A stretch of DNA of 64,000 nt from Candidatus Thiodiazotropha endoloripes (GTDB lineage Bacteria; Pseudomonadota; Gammaproteobacteria; Chromatiales; Chromatiaceae). Each line of letters opens with the position of its first letter. Positions within the stretch are counted from its first letter, which is position 1. Below the pieces are notes generated by a model that did no database searches, was not told the origin of the DNA, and saw nothing but the letters and a program-made list of their open reading frames with translations. The translations under genes and the position numbers were made by a program. Where the stretch lies: assembly GCA_001709035.1 (NCBI GenBank), contig LVKA01000008.1, positions 1,116,001-1,180,000 of the forward strand, in the 5' to 3' direction. This document shows positions 18,589-27,003 of the stretch, piece by piece.

Positions 18589-18873
18589 TTAGGGCTTTTC
18601 ACCATATCTCTGATACCAATCGATCTGTCTGCGAAACACATCACGATCCAGCGGAGAGAGCAGTTCATCCCGCCGACCGGTTTCCGGTGGCATCATGCCG
18701 GTCAAACGTTTTGCGGATCGCCAGGGTACTACATAGAGGACGTTGGGCGACTCCTTGTTACCGAAAATCGCGGTGCCGTCCAAATCGAGCCGCTGTTCTG
18801 CAAAGCACCAGGGGCTGAGCATCAGCAGGCTCAGCAGCAGAGCGATCAAGCTTGTATGTTTTTTCATCAGCAT
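18589..18873 (-). CDS. Small exported protein of the motor operon
   Basis: A 94-residue protein with a signal peptide (MKKHTSLIALLLSLLMLSP, cleavage after CFA). The mature part is about 70 residues (LDGTAIFGNKESPNVLYVVP, DRDVFRRQIDWYQRYG) and matches no family I know. The ATG at 18873 has AGAGG about 8 nt upstream; a GTG at 18882 is also possible. It lies between the TPR lipoprotein and the TolQ-like gene, and so probably works with the motor in the periplasm. The phrase NVLYVVPW is typical of conserved companions of such operons, but the role is unknown. Confidence 0.72.
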   Translation of the reverse strand: MLMKKHTSLIALLLSLLMLSPWCFAEQRLDLDGTAIFGNKESPNVLYVVPWRSAKRLTGMMPPETGRRDELLSPLDRDVFRRQIDWYQRYGEKP

Positions 18874-18884
18874 CCCGGTCACCT

Positions 18885-19505
18885 CTATTTACCGACCCTG
18901 CGTTGCAAGTCGATGATCCAGTTTTCCATCTCTTTGTCTTTGCTGCCCAGCATGGTTTGATACTGCTGATAATGCTGTAAAGCCTGCTTCGGTTTAGCCA
19001 GATAGAGATCGTAGAGTATTCCAAGATTACGGTGGGCAAGCAGGTAGTCGGGTTGATGGGTGAGGGCGGCCTGATAGGCTTGTTCCGCCTGTTTGAATTT
19101 GCCCTGCATTCTCAACGCAATCCCAAGCAGATTGTGCGCAGTTGAACTCTCTGCATCAATCGCCAGGGCGGCATTAAAGGATTGCTCTGCTGCCTGTGGC
19201 GCCTGTTCATCGAGTTGAATGATACCCAGATCGATATGCGGGGCAGTCTGCTTCGGGTACTCTTCTATCAACGCCTGAAGTTCCTGTTTGGCCTGCTCCA
19301 GTTTGTTCTTCTTGTAGAGGCGGTGGACCGACTGCAGCGACTTGGTCAGTTGCGGATCCTTGCTTTCACTGGGCTGAGCAGTGGCGGCTACGCTGGTGTT
19401 GTTGCCCTCATCACTTTGTTGCTGTTGAGGTGTGGTCATACTGCTGCAACCGACTGTCAGCAGAATCAATCCAAGTGCAGTCAGTTGGGTGTTAATTGAT
19501 CGCAT
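18885..19505 (-). CDS. TPR lipoprotein of the motor operon
   Basis: A 206-residue protein starting MRSINTQLTAL with a lipobox (LLTVGC) giving a lipidated Cys near residue 20. Three or so TPR units follow (PHIDLGIIQLDEQAPQAA, AHNLLGIALRMQGKFKQA, AHRNLGILYDL). I prefer the ATG at 19505, which gives a clean lipoprotein signal; an upstream ATG at 19538 adds a charged extension. The start overlaps the upstream TPR gene by 14 bp. Likely anchored to the outer membrane as an assembly factor for the motor, comparable in type to GltE/PilF-like TPR proteins; the comparison is by domain only. Confidence 0.83.
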   Translation of the reverse strand: MRSINTQLTALGLILLTVGCSSMTTPQQQQSDEGNNTSVAATAQPSESKDPQLTKSLQSVHRLYKKNKLEQAKQELQALIEEYPKQTAPHIDLGIIQLDEQAPQAAEQSFNAALAIDAESSTAHNLLGIALRMQGKFKQAEQAYQAALTHQPDYLLAHRNLGILYDLYLAKPKQALQHYQQYQTMLGSKDKEMENWIIDLQRRVGK

Positions 19506-22320
19506 CGATCCACCCCTCCCACTTTTCCTGCTTGGCATATCGACCAGGAATCAACTTGGCAAGTTCTGCGAAACTCTTTTTCACCCACTCGTCATAGATG
19601 CCTTGAGGCGCTCTTTCGATATTCGACTCATACAGGGTGATCGCCTTCTCTTCGAAGGGGTAGGCCTGCTCTTCCAGTAGAATCTCATACTGTTCGAGCT
19701 CTTCCGCATTCAGCCCTTTGGGGCGTTCGGATGTCATCAATGCGGCACCGAACTGCTGGTAGATTTCACCGATTCGATGGGTCGCCGCCGTGGTCACTTC
19801 AGCCACACCATACTCGGCGGCTCTCTTGTAGGCATTGATCGCTTCCTGCATTTTGCTTTTCTTCGATTTCAGGCTCTTTTCGATCGGAGCCTTGAGTTTA
19901 ACCTTACGGAATGCACGACGCGGTGGATCGGCCAACTGAATGCTTGAGGTTGCCGCCAGATAGCGGCTTCGGTCGGTGCGCTGCTTACCGGCCTTGGCGT
20001 CGACTTTGATGATCTGCCTCATCCACCATTCCCGTTTACCCCATTCCCCCGTCTTTTCATAGAGTTCTACCAGACGCTGTCGCGCCTCAAGGGCGGGATC
20101 ATAGGGGTTGGGAAAACGTTTTACGTAGCTTTTGTAGGCGCTGATGGCCTGCTTGTTTTTGCCTGCTTTGTCATACAGCTCAGCGGACTGCCAACCAGCT
20201 TCCCGCTGCAACTGTTTATCGCCGCTCTGTTTCGAGAGCAGGGCGAGTTGGGAAGCAGCCTTCAGGGACTGCCCGGACTCGATGTAGGCAACCGCCAGTT
20301 TGCTGTCCACTTCCGGAATCAACTCACTTTTCGGGTAGCGTTTCTTGTAGGATTCAAGAATGGTGACTGCACCGGCCCAGTCACCCGCCGCGATCAGGCT
20401 GGCGGCGGCATCATACTCAGCGGTTGCGAGGATAGTGGATGCCGGTGCCAGTGCGGCGATACGCAGAAATTGTTTGGCGGCGCCACTGTGGTCCCCTATG
20501 GCTCGCTGGTCCGATCCCTGTTGATAGATACTGGCAGCCAAACGCTCTTCGAGCTTGCCGCGCTGTTTGTCTTTAGCGGAGGTCAGGGAAAGCGCCTGTT
20601 GATAGGCCTGTTCGGCTGCCTTGAAATCCTTCTGCTCAAAGGCGGCATGGGCGGCGATGATCCAGGCGGTACGACGCAGTTTTTTCTCTGCTGCCGGTTT
20701 CAGATTGGCGACCTGAAGGGCGGCTCCCCGGGCACGACCCAGGTCCTTCAGATCGAGCAGTTGATCGGCCGCTTCGGTCAGCACCCTGGCGCGACGTGAA
20801 TCCTGTGGAAAGGTATCGCAAAATTTCAGCGCGCTCTCAACGCCCTGCTTACGCCAGACGTCATCAGGATCTTTAGCGAGCTGCTTCTGTCGTGCCGCAT
20901 AGGCGAGGAGGGCGGCATAACCCGCTTCAGCACGTTTCTCATGGTTTGGCAGTTGATAGGCGCTCTGTTCGTAGGCGGTCACCGCGTGTGGGTAGTTTTT
21001 CAGCTCAAACAGCAGTTCGCCCAGTAAAAAACTGATATTGCCCGCTTTGGGATCCGTCGGAAAATTATCCAGATAGAGCCGATACCAATGGGCCGCCTGT
21101 TGACCCTGCTTGGCCTGCTCAGCGGTAATTGCCTTACTCTTTTTATTACGGTTTTTCTGTGCCAGTGCGTGGTGGTATTCCGCCAGATCCTTGAGGTAGA
21201 CCCGCAACTGCTCATTCAGCCAGGTCTGATCCTCGGAACCGAGTTTTTGCCAGGTGTCACCGGCAACGGCGTAGTGTTGTGTGAAGGCTTTTTTGCTTTC
21301 GATGGCCTTGGCTGGGAATCCGTTTTTGGTATAGATCTCCACCACCTCCACTGACAGTCTTGGAGACTGGGGGTGGGCGGGGTTGAGGTTGACGAAAGCC
21401 TGGTAGGCATCGGCCGCATCCTGGATTCGTTCCTGTTTCAGATAGAGGTTACCCAGGCCCTGGTAGATCATATATTCATAATTGCGATGACCGTGGCGAT
21501 CGAAGTACTGGCTGATCCGCTGGGCGCCCCCCAGTTCGGAAAAGGTCAGGCTGATGACTCTGAGAGTCTCTTTCAGCAGCTCCTGGTCCGCTGGTGAGAG
21601 TGTACTGGTATCGATGGCTTGCGTGTCACCCAGATTTCTGTCGAGCAGCAGGGTGAAGGAGTCAAGGCCCTGTTCCACCTTACGCTGTTTGAAGAGTGAC
21701 CAGCCATGCTTAAACAGTGAACGGTCATAGTAGGGGGTCTGCTGCTGCTGTTTTAGGATCTCCCCATAGGCCTGTTCTGCGTTGCTGAATCGCTGCTCAA
21801 CAAAGAAACGTTCGCCCTGTCTGAAACGGGCCTCCTGCCAATACTCACTTTGTGGGTATTTTCTGATCAGGGTGTCCAGAGACTGCATCATCGCTGGCAT
21901 CTCACCCTGTAGCTCATAGGCTCTGGCCAATTGATAGAGCACCAGATCACTGGCGTTGTAGTCGGGATCGTTGTCCAGCAGTTCCTGATAGAGTTTGATT
22001 GACTGATCCAGCTCTTCACTGCTTGGAGCAGGCTCATCCTCGCTCAGTAGTTTGGTCTCGCTGCGTTCCAGTTCCAGATCGGCAAGACGGCGGGTGGCTT
22101 CACTGTGCAGACGCTGATCCGGATTGAGTTTCAGCAGTGCCCGATAGTTTTCAATCACATCGTCCCGCTCAGATGGGGCGATGGCGCTCTGTTCAATCTT
22201 GACCGGCTCTGCTTCCAGGTCCGCCAGCGTAGCTTCATTGGGGCCTCCCCCCTTCAACACCGGGGAGGAGCAGCCGTAAGCTGTCAGACTCAACAGGCCG
22301 AGGTAGAGAGCGGGTTTCAC
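19492..22320 (-). CDS. Large TPR repeat protein of the motor operon
   Basis: A 942-residue protein with an N-terminal lipoprotein-like signal (LSLTAYGCSS; the lipobox is imperfect). Nearly the whole length is made of TPR-like helical repeats, for example YDRSLFKHGWSLFKQRKVEQ, AEQAYGEILKQ and SAELYDKAGKNKQAISAYK. Such proteins form long superhelical scaffolds in the periplasm. It overlaps the preceding TPR gene by 4 bp and the next lipoprotein gene by 14 bp. Its counterpart in domain type is GltI/AglT-like TPR proteins of the Myxococcus gliding complex, an inference from operon composition. Confidence 0.82.
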   Translation of the reverse strand: MKPALYLGLLSLTAYGCSSPVLKGGGPNEATLADLEAEPVKIEQSAIAPSERDDVIENYRALLKLNPDQRLHSEATRRLADLELERSETKLLSEDEPAPSSEELDQSIKLYQELLDNDPDYNASDLVLYQLARAYELQGEMPAMMQSLDTLIRKYPQSEYWQEARFRQGERFFVEQRFSNAEQAYGEILKQQQQTPYYDRSLFKHGWSLFKQRKVEQGLDSFTLLLDRNLGDTQAIDTSTLSPADQELLKETLRVISLTFSELGGAQRISQYFDRHGHRNYEYMIYQGLGNLYLKQERIQDAADAYQAFVNLNPAHPQSPRLSVEVVEIYTKNGFPAKAIESKKAFTQHYAVAGDTWQKLGSEDQTWLNEQLRVYLKDLAEYHHALAQKNRNKKSKAITAEQAKQGQQAAHWYRLYLDNFPTDPKAGNISFLLGELLFELKNYPHAVTAYEQSAYQLPNHEKRAEAGYAALLAYAARQKQLAKDPDDVWRKQGVESALKFCDTFPQDSRRARVLTEAADQLLDLKDLGRARGAALQVANLKPAAEKKLRRTAWIIAAHAAFEQKDFKAAEQAYQQALSLTSAKDKQRGKLEERLAASIYQQGSDQRAIGDHSGAAKQFLRIAALAPASTILATAEYDAAASLIAAGDWAGAVTILESYKKRYPKSELIPEVDSKLAVAYIESGQSLKAASQLALLSKQSGDKQLQREAGWQSAELYDKAGKNKQAISAYKSYVKRFPNPYDPALEARQRLVELYEKTGEWGKREWWMRQIIKVDAKAGKQRTDRSRYLAATSSIQLADPPRRAFRKVKLKAPIEKSLKSKKSKMQEAINAYKRAAEYGVAEVTTAATHRIGEIYQQFGAALMTSERPKGLNAEELEQYEILLEEQAYPFEEKAITLYESNIERAPQGIYDEWVKKSFAELAKLIPGRYAKQEKWEGWIDAIN

Positions 22321-24155
22321 TGCTGCTGTACCCCTCTGTCCGTACTGATGTCGAGCAGACTGGCAACCCCGAAGCGTGCCTGGATCAGGTAGTTGTTAAC
22401 CAGTGTTTTGCGTTGTTCCAGCCTGGCCAATGCCATCTCCTGAAGGTGTTTTGCCTGTTGTTTACGTAGCACCGTAACCTGCTCCAGCAATTCGGGAATT
22501 CTCTCCTGCAGGCTGTCTATGCGTGCTGACAGATCACCGAATCTGTTCTCTGACTGCTCTCTTGAGGCAGCCAGCTCTGTCTGCTGGACTTTTACCGACT
22601 CGATGTTCTGGGTCAGTGCCTTCATCTGTTTTTTCAGATTCCAGACACGGGCCGGGTGTTCCGTCACGGTTCGCCAGATCAGGATCCCCTCCATCAGTTG
22701 GGCAATCTCCTTTTGCACCTGGAACTGTTCTGGGGAGGCGGATTCATTGATCAGACTCTCGATACGCTGCATACGTTCGATTAACGTCTTCTCCTCACCC
22801 GTTGCCAGAATAAAGGCCGGTTCTTCCTCCGACACCGCGATGTTGTAGTGCGCGTCCAGCTCCGCGTGCTGCTCCTGCAGTTGCTTCAGCTTGTCGCCCC
22901 TGAGGAAGGCTTCCACCCGGGGTAGCTGTTCTTTATAGGTCTGCTGCTGATTGTCGAGCATGGTGAGATAGGCGGTGATCTTGGTCTGCCACTCCTGTAG
23001 GTTATTTTCCAGTTCCTGTAAGTCCCGGTAGTCCTGAAGTCGCTCTTGAAAACTGTTGCCTGTGAGCAGAAAGGGCAGCAGGGTATGCAGTTTTTGCTTA
23101 TCCTCCTGGTTTTCCACCATCAGGCTGTCGGGGAAACCGCCCTGGTTGATCTGTTGAATGATCTGATCGACCGAGCCGAGGGTTTGATCGTAGGTTGTGA
23201 TGGCGTTCTGATAGGCGTCCAGGGATTGCTGTTCGGCTTTCAGCTGTGCCAGTACATAGGGTATCGCCAGCTTGGCCTCCAGAACAGCTGGATCGCTTGG
23301 ATTCCGCCCGGCAAGTAGTTGCCAGGGAGCGAGTGCCTGCTGCTCCTTGCCCTGCTGCAACGATGCCCAGCCAAGCCCAAGCAGGGCCTGGTTGCTTGAG
23401 GCTCCTTTCAGACGTACTTTTTGCAGGGAGTCCTTGGCGGGTTGCGGCTGTTCTGCCTCCAACAGCAGATACCCCCGGGTGAGATTCGCCCGGTCCCGTA
23501 TCGCTTTGAGCTCTTCGTTATCCTGCTCGCTATGGTCATCACCGATGGTTTTGAGGATCTCCAGAGCTGAACTGGACTGATCACTCTGCAGCAGCGCCAA
23601 TGCCCGGTTGAAATCACCATACAGCGACCACTCACTGTCACCGGAGATTTCCGTCAGCGACTCAACTGCATCCGATGGCTTGTTCCGTTTCAGTGCGATC
23701 AGTCCTTCAAGGTGCTGTTTTTCATCTTTCGCATCGGTCGGTTGTTCAGCTCCGATCTGACTCAACGCCTTGGCCGCTGCGGGATCCTCTCCCCGGCGAA
23801 AACGGGATTTGCCCAGCTGCAGCCAGGCCTTGTTCTGTATTTCGGGGGTGGCGCTTGTCTTCAGAACCCGGTTGAACAGTTGTTCCGCCGTATCCGGCAT
23901 GCCATAGGCCAGATAGAGTCCGCCAAGCAGCAGCTCGGGTTCATCCGCGTAGTTCTGCATCAGTCCCTGCTTTCTTGCTGAGAGCAGACGCACAATGGCA
24001 GGGAAGTAAGCCTCCTGGTAGAGCTGGAAGAGCGCCTCACCATAGTGCAGATCACGTAATTCCTGTGGCTCTCCCGATTTTATCTCCGCGCTTGCGGTGA
24101 TCGGGAGGGCCAGGCTGATCGTGAGGAGCAGACGGGGTATCAGACCGTGTGACAC
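22317..24155 (-). CDS. TPR and coiled-coil exported protein of the motor operon
   Basis: A 612-residue protein with a Sec signal peptide (ending ITASAEI). The N-terminal half has TPR-like repeats (GEALFQLYQEAYFPAIVRLL, AYGMPDTAEQLFNRVL, AWLQLGKSRFRRGEDP); the C-terminal half is rich in Gln, Glu and Leu heptads, predicted coiled coil (about 330-590). It overlaps the following TPR gene by 4 bp and starts 5 bp after the operon's first gene. Probably a periplasmic structural component of the same machine. Confidence 0.8.
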   Translation of the reverse strand: MSHGLIPRLLLTISLALPITASAEIKSGEPQELRDLHYGEALFQLYQEAYFPAIVRLLSARKQGLMQNYADEPELLLGGLYLAYGMPDTAEQLFNRVLKTSATPEIQNKAWLQLGKSRFRRGEDPAAAKALSQIGAEQPTDAKDEKQHLEGLIALKRNKPSDAVESLTEISGDSEWSLYGDFNRALALLQSDQSSSALEILKTIGDDHSEQDNEELKAIRDRANLTRGYLLLEAEQPQPAKDSLQKVRLKGASSNQALLGLGWASLQQGKEQQALAPWQLLAGRNPSDPAVLEAKLAIPYVLAQLKAEQQSLDAYQNAITTYDQTLGSVDQIIQQINQGGFPDSLMVENQEDKQKLHTLLPFLLTGNSFQERLQDYRDLQELENNLQEWQTKITAYLTMLDNQQQTYKEQLPRVEAFLRGDKLKQLQEQHAELDAHYNIAVSEEEPAFILATGEEKTLIERMQRIESLINESASPEQFQVQKEIAQLMEGILIWRTVTEHPARVWNLKKQMKALTQNIESVKVQQTELAASREQSENRFGDLSARIDSLQERIPELLEQVTVLRKQQAKHLQEMALARLEQRKTLVNNYLIQARFGVASLLDISTDRGVQQQ

Positions 24156-24160
24156 CTATC

Positions 24161-24688
24161 TCACTCCCACTCCCGGATCTCGAAATCCGGTTGCTGCAGT
24201 GCCGCGCTATCGACGATCTTAAGTTCCAGGTACTTGGGTCCCAGGCCTTTCTCGAAGCTGACCGTCGCGCCTCGCTTGTAATCCCGGCCTTTGGGGCCAA
24301 CGCCGGTAAAGAAGGCAACCAGTTCATGGGTGCCCGCTTTCAGATTTCCCAGATAGATCCGCTGTACACCACCCCGTTGCAGCGCTTTCAGTTCACGTTC
24401 TGTATAGAGGTGGTTGGAGAGCTCCTTGTTATCGATCTGCACTTGTACGGAATCGAGTTTGAAGTAGGTGCCGATGTCCAGGGAGAGAAATACCGAGACC
24501 TGGGTATTCCCCGGAAACAGCAGCTCTTCCTCAAGGATAAAGAGTTCTCGGTTCAACTCGATCACTGCCTTTTTCAAGCTCTCGACCTGTTTGTCCAGCC
24601 CTTGGTCAGCCTGGGCAGGATCAGCGGCCCAGGAGGGCAGACTGAGGCAGCAGGCGAGGAGAAATAGCGTGCGGAATAAGATCTTCAA
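24161..24688 (-). CDS. Exported protein, first gene of the motor operon
   Basis: A 175-residue protein with a signal peptide (FLLACCLSLPSWAADP). After a short heptad region (QVESLKKAVIELNRELFILE) comes a beta-rich domain (VSVFLSLDIGTYFKLDSVQV, LKAGTHELVAFFTGVGPKG) ending in an acidic tail. Homologues are often mis-named as AraC-type regulators, but there is no DNA-binding motif. The beta-rich domain looks like a PEGA-like or immunoglobulin-like fold. It heads the operon, 5 bp before the TPR/coiled-coil gene. Confidence 0.72.
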   Translation of the reverse strand: MKILFRTLFLLACCLSLPSWAADPAQADQGLDKQVESLKKAVIELNRELFILEEELLFPGNTQVSVFLSLDIGTYFKLDSVQVQIDNKELSNHLYTERELKALQRGGVQRIYLGNLKAGTHELVAFFTGVGPKGRDYKRGATVSFEKGLGPKYLELKIVDSAALQQPDFEIREWE

Positions 24689-25082
24689 GATGTCATTTCC
24701 CGGGTCATGAATAAAACTGTGTAATGAAGAAACAAATCTATATGAATTAGTGTGTTGCGTTTGCGATCATAGTCACAGGTTGATCTTGGAAGTTGGTAAA
24801 AAATGCCCAAACAAGCAAATCATATGTGATGTTGCCGGTAATCGCTACGATTTGCTGATGATTCGGGTTTGCAACTGAAACTGGCTTAGGGCCCTGTGCA
24901 ATCTTAACTGATCGCGATTACACAAGTATTGGTTGAATTTATTATAAAAACTAGGGTCATAGCCGTTACGTAGTTTGTGATTGTATGCAATAGTTAGCAG
25001 ACAGTCGCATATGAATAAGAACTAACTCCTTGTCGATCGCCGTCGTGTTGATCGGCCAGCACAATGTCTGTTGCATTGCTTC
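24689..25082. other. Divergent intergenic region, no gene seen
   Basis: About 390 bases of lower GC content between the minus-strand motor operon and the plus-strand DUF3187-type gene. It must hold both promoters. AT-rich stretches around 24935-24960 (TTTATTATAAAA) could be part of one. No ORF, repeat or hairpin with a T run was seen. Confidence 0.4.
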
Positions 25083-26120
25083 ATGGTTAAAACTAACCGG
25101 TTCTGTCAGTCCTGGGAAGAAAATTCCCTTTTGTTGATCATTTTTTGGTCAATCTTGCTGCTTTGTTCGACAATGACCGGGGTGGCTCAGGCCAGCCAGC
25201 CGGAGCCTTTTCATGTGCGCAACATGAATCCCTTCACCCTGTTGCATGGTCTTCCGGTGGCCACACCCTCCGAATTGCTTGGTGATCAACAAAACAGCCT
25301 CAGCCTGCAGTTGGATGTGGCCAACACCTCGATGGAGACCGTTGAGGAGAGTGAGCAGGTGACGCTGGATGGGGAGACCTACCGGCTGGCCCTGACCTGG
25401 CAACGGGGCATAGGTTCCGGATGGCAGGTGGGTGTCGAAGTGCCCTACCTCTCTCATCGGGGAGGCGGCCTGGACAGCCTGATCGAAAACTGGCACGACC
25501 TGTTTGGTTTTTCCAATTCGGACCGGGATGACTGGCAGCAGAATCAGTTGCGTTATCTCTATATCCGGGATGGTGTGACTGAAGTCGATATCCAGGAGAA
25601 GGTCAGTGGTATCGGCGATATACAGTTTCACCTCTCCCGGGAACTGAGTCTGGCGGATGAAGAGATGAGAGCTTCCGTACATATGGGCTTGAAGCTGCCT
25701 AGCGGGGATGAGGAGTCACTGCTGGGGAGCGGTGCACCTGACCTGTCGATCTGGCTTACGGGTTCCGATCGCAAATTACTTCCCGGTTGGCCCTTTGGCG
25801 GGTATGGCCATATGGGTGTGTTGTTGATGGGTAAGGCGGAGGTCCTTGAGGAGGATCAGCGAGAGTTTGTGTTGTTCGGAACCCTGGGAATCAACTGGCG
25901 GGTCTATCAATGGTTGGACCTGAAGGCCCAGGTCGATGCCCATACCCCGTTTTATCACAGCAGCTCGGATCAGCTGGGCGGCTCAGCGGTAATGCTGACA
26001 TTCGGCGGAACCATTCCTTTGGAGGGTGGTGATCATATCGATCTCTCGCTGGGGGAGAACATGACCACCGATATGGTGCCGGACCTGATTTTCAACATCC
26101 GCTATGAAGCCAGGTTCTAA
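25083..26120 (+). CDS. DUF3187-like outer-membrane protein
   Basis: A 345-residue protein with an N-terminal hydrophobic signal (LLLIIFWSILLLCSTMTGVAQA). The mature part begins with the recognisable pattern FHVRNMNPFTLLHGLP and alternates beta strands, ending in an aromatic residue (YEARF), as expected for an outer-membrane barrel. DUF3187 proteins are of unknown function. The ATG at 25083 is taken over a TTG at 25071; neither has a strong Shine-Dalgarno. Monocistronic, convergent with lgt. Confidence 0.75.
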   Translation: MVKTNRFCQSWEENSLLLIIFWSILLLCSTMTGVAQASQPEPFHVRNMNPFTLLHGLPVATPSELLGDQQNSLSLQLDVANTSMETVEESEQVTLDGETYRLALTWQRGIGSGWQVGVEVPYLSHRGGGLDSLIENWHDLFGFSNSDRDDWQQNQLRYLYIRDGVTEVDIQEKVSGIGDIQFHLSRELSLADEEMRASVHMGLKLPSGDEESLLGSGAPDLSIWLTGSDRKLLPGWPFGGYGHMGVLLMGKAEVLEEDQREFVLFGTLGINWRVYQWLDLKAQVDAHTPFYHSSSDQLGGSAVMLTFGGTIPLEGGDHIDLSLGENMTTDMVPDLIFNIRYEARF

Positions 26121-26142
26121 ACCGGAATAGCGTTTACTGCCG

Positions 26143-26961
26143 TCAGTCTGCCTGCTGATCTGTTTTGTCTCGGCTTCTTCGGAGCGCCAATATGATCAAT
26201 ACAACACCGGCGGCGATAAAGGGCAGGCTGAGAATCTGTCCTGTGCTCAACATGACATCGGTGGTGTAAGCGGCTTGTTTGGATTTAACAAATTCAACCA
26301 GAAACCGGGTGGTGAAAACGCCAATCAGAAACATCCCGAAGATCAGTCCATCCTCAATCTTCAGGCGCATGCGTCGGTAGAACAGCATCAGTACGACAAA
26401 GATCAGCCCATAGCCTATCGCCTCATAGAGCTGTGCCGGGTGGCGGGGAATCTGGTCGATTCGCTCGAAGATAAAGGCCCAGGGGAGATTGGTCGGGGTG
26501 CCGTAGATTTCCGAATTAAACAGATTTCCCAGACGAATCAGCATGCCCACCAGCGCAGTTGGTATGGCAAAGCGGTCGAGTAGCCAGAGAAAAGTCTCAC
26601 CGGACTGGCGTTTGTGGATGTAGAGCGCGAGGATTACCCCGAGCCCTCCGCCATGACTGGCTAACCCCCCCTCCCAGAAGGCGAGTATCTTCCACGGATT
26701 AGCCAGAAAATAGGCTGGATCATAAAGCAGGCAGTGGCCCAGCCTGGCACCGGCAATCGTCGCAATCACCAGATAGATGGAGAGGCGTTCCAGGTGCGCG
26801 GCATCCCGCCCATCATTTTGATAGATCCAATAGATGGTCTGATAGCCCAGAAGATAGGCCAGTGCGAAGAGCGCGCCGTACCAGCGAATCTCCAGCCCGG
26901 CAAAGGCAATCAGTGTGGGATCGGTATTCCAAACGATGAAATCGAGGGCTTGTTGCTCCAT
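26143..26961 (-). CDS. lgt: Prolipoprotein diacylglyceryl transferase Lgt
   Basis: A 272-residue, seven-helix inner-membrane enzyme that transfers diacylglycerol from phosphatidylglycerol to the Cys of prolipoproteins. Hallmarks are EIRWYGALFALAY, the FWEGGLASHGGGLG motif, RLGNLFNSEIYG and PRHPAQLYEA. It matters here because many window proteins are predicted lipoproteins. It lies 42 bp after the spermidine-synthase-like gene and likely ends the pcm-speE-like-lgt operon. Confidence 0.96.
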   Translation of the reverse strand: MEQQALDFIVWNTDPTLIAFAGLEIRWYGALFALAYLLGYQTIYWIYQNDGRDAAHLERLSIYLVIATIAGARLGHCLLYDPAYFLANPWKILAFWEGGLASHGGGLGVILALYIHKRQSGETFLWLLDRFAIPTALVGMLIRLGNLFNSEIYGTPTNLPWAFIFERIDQIPRHPAQLYEAIGYGLIFVVLMLFYRRMRLKIEDGLIFGMFLIGVFTTRFLVEFVKSKQAAYTTDVMLSTGQILSLPFIAAGVVLIILALRRSRDKTDQQAD

Positions 26962-27003
26962 CTTGGGATCTTCCTGGGGGATAACTGCAGGGGTGAATTC
27001 TAA

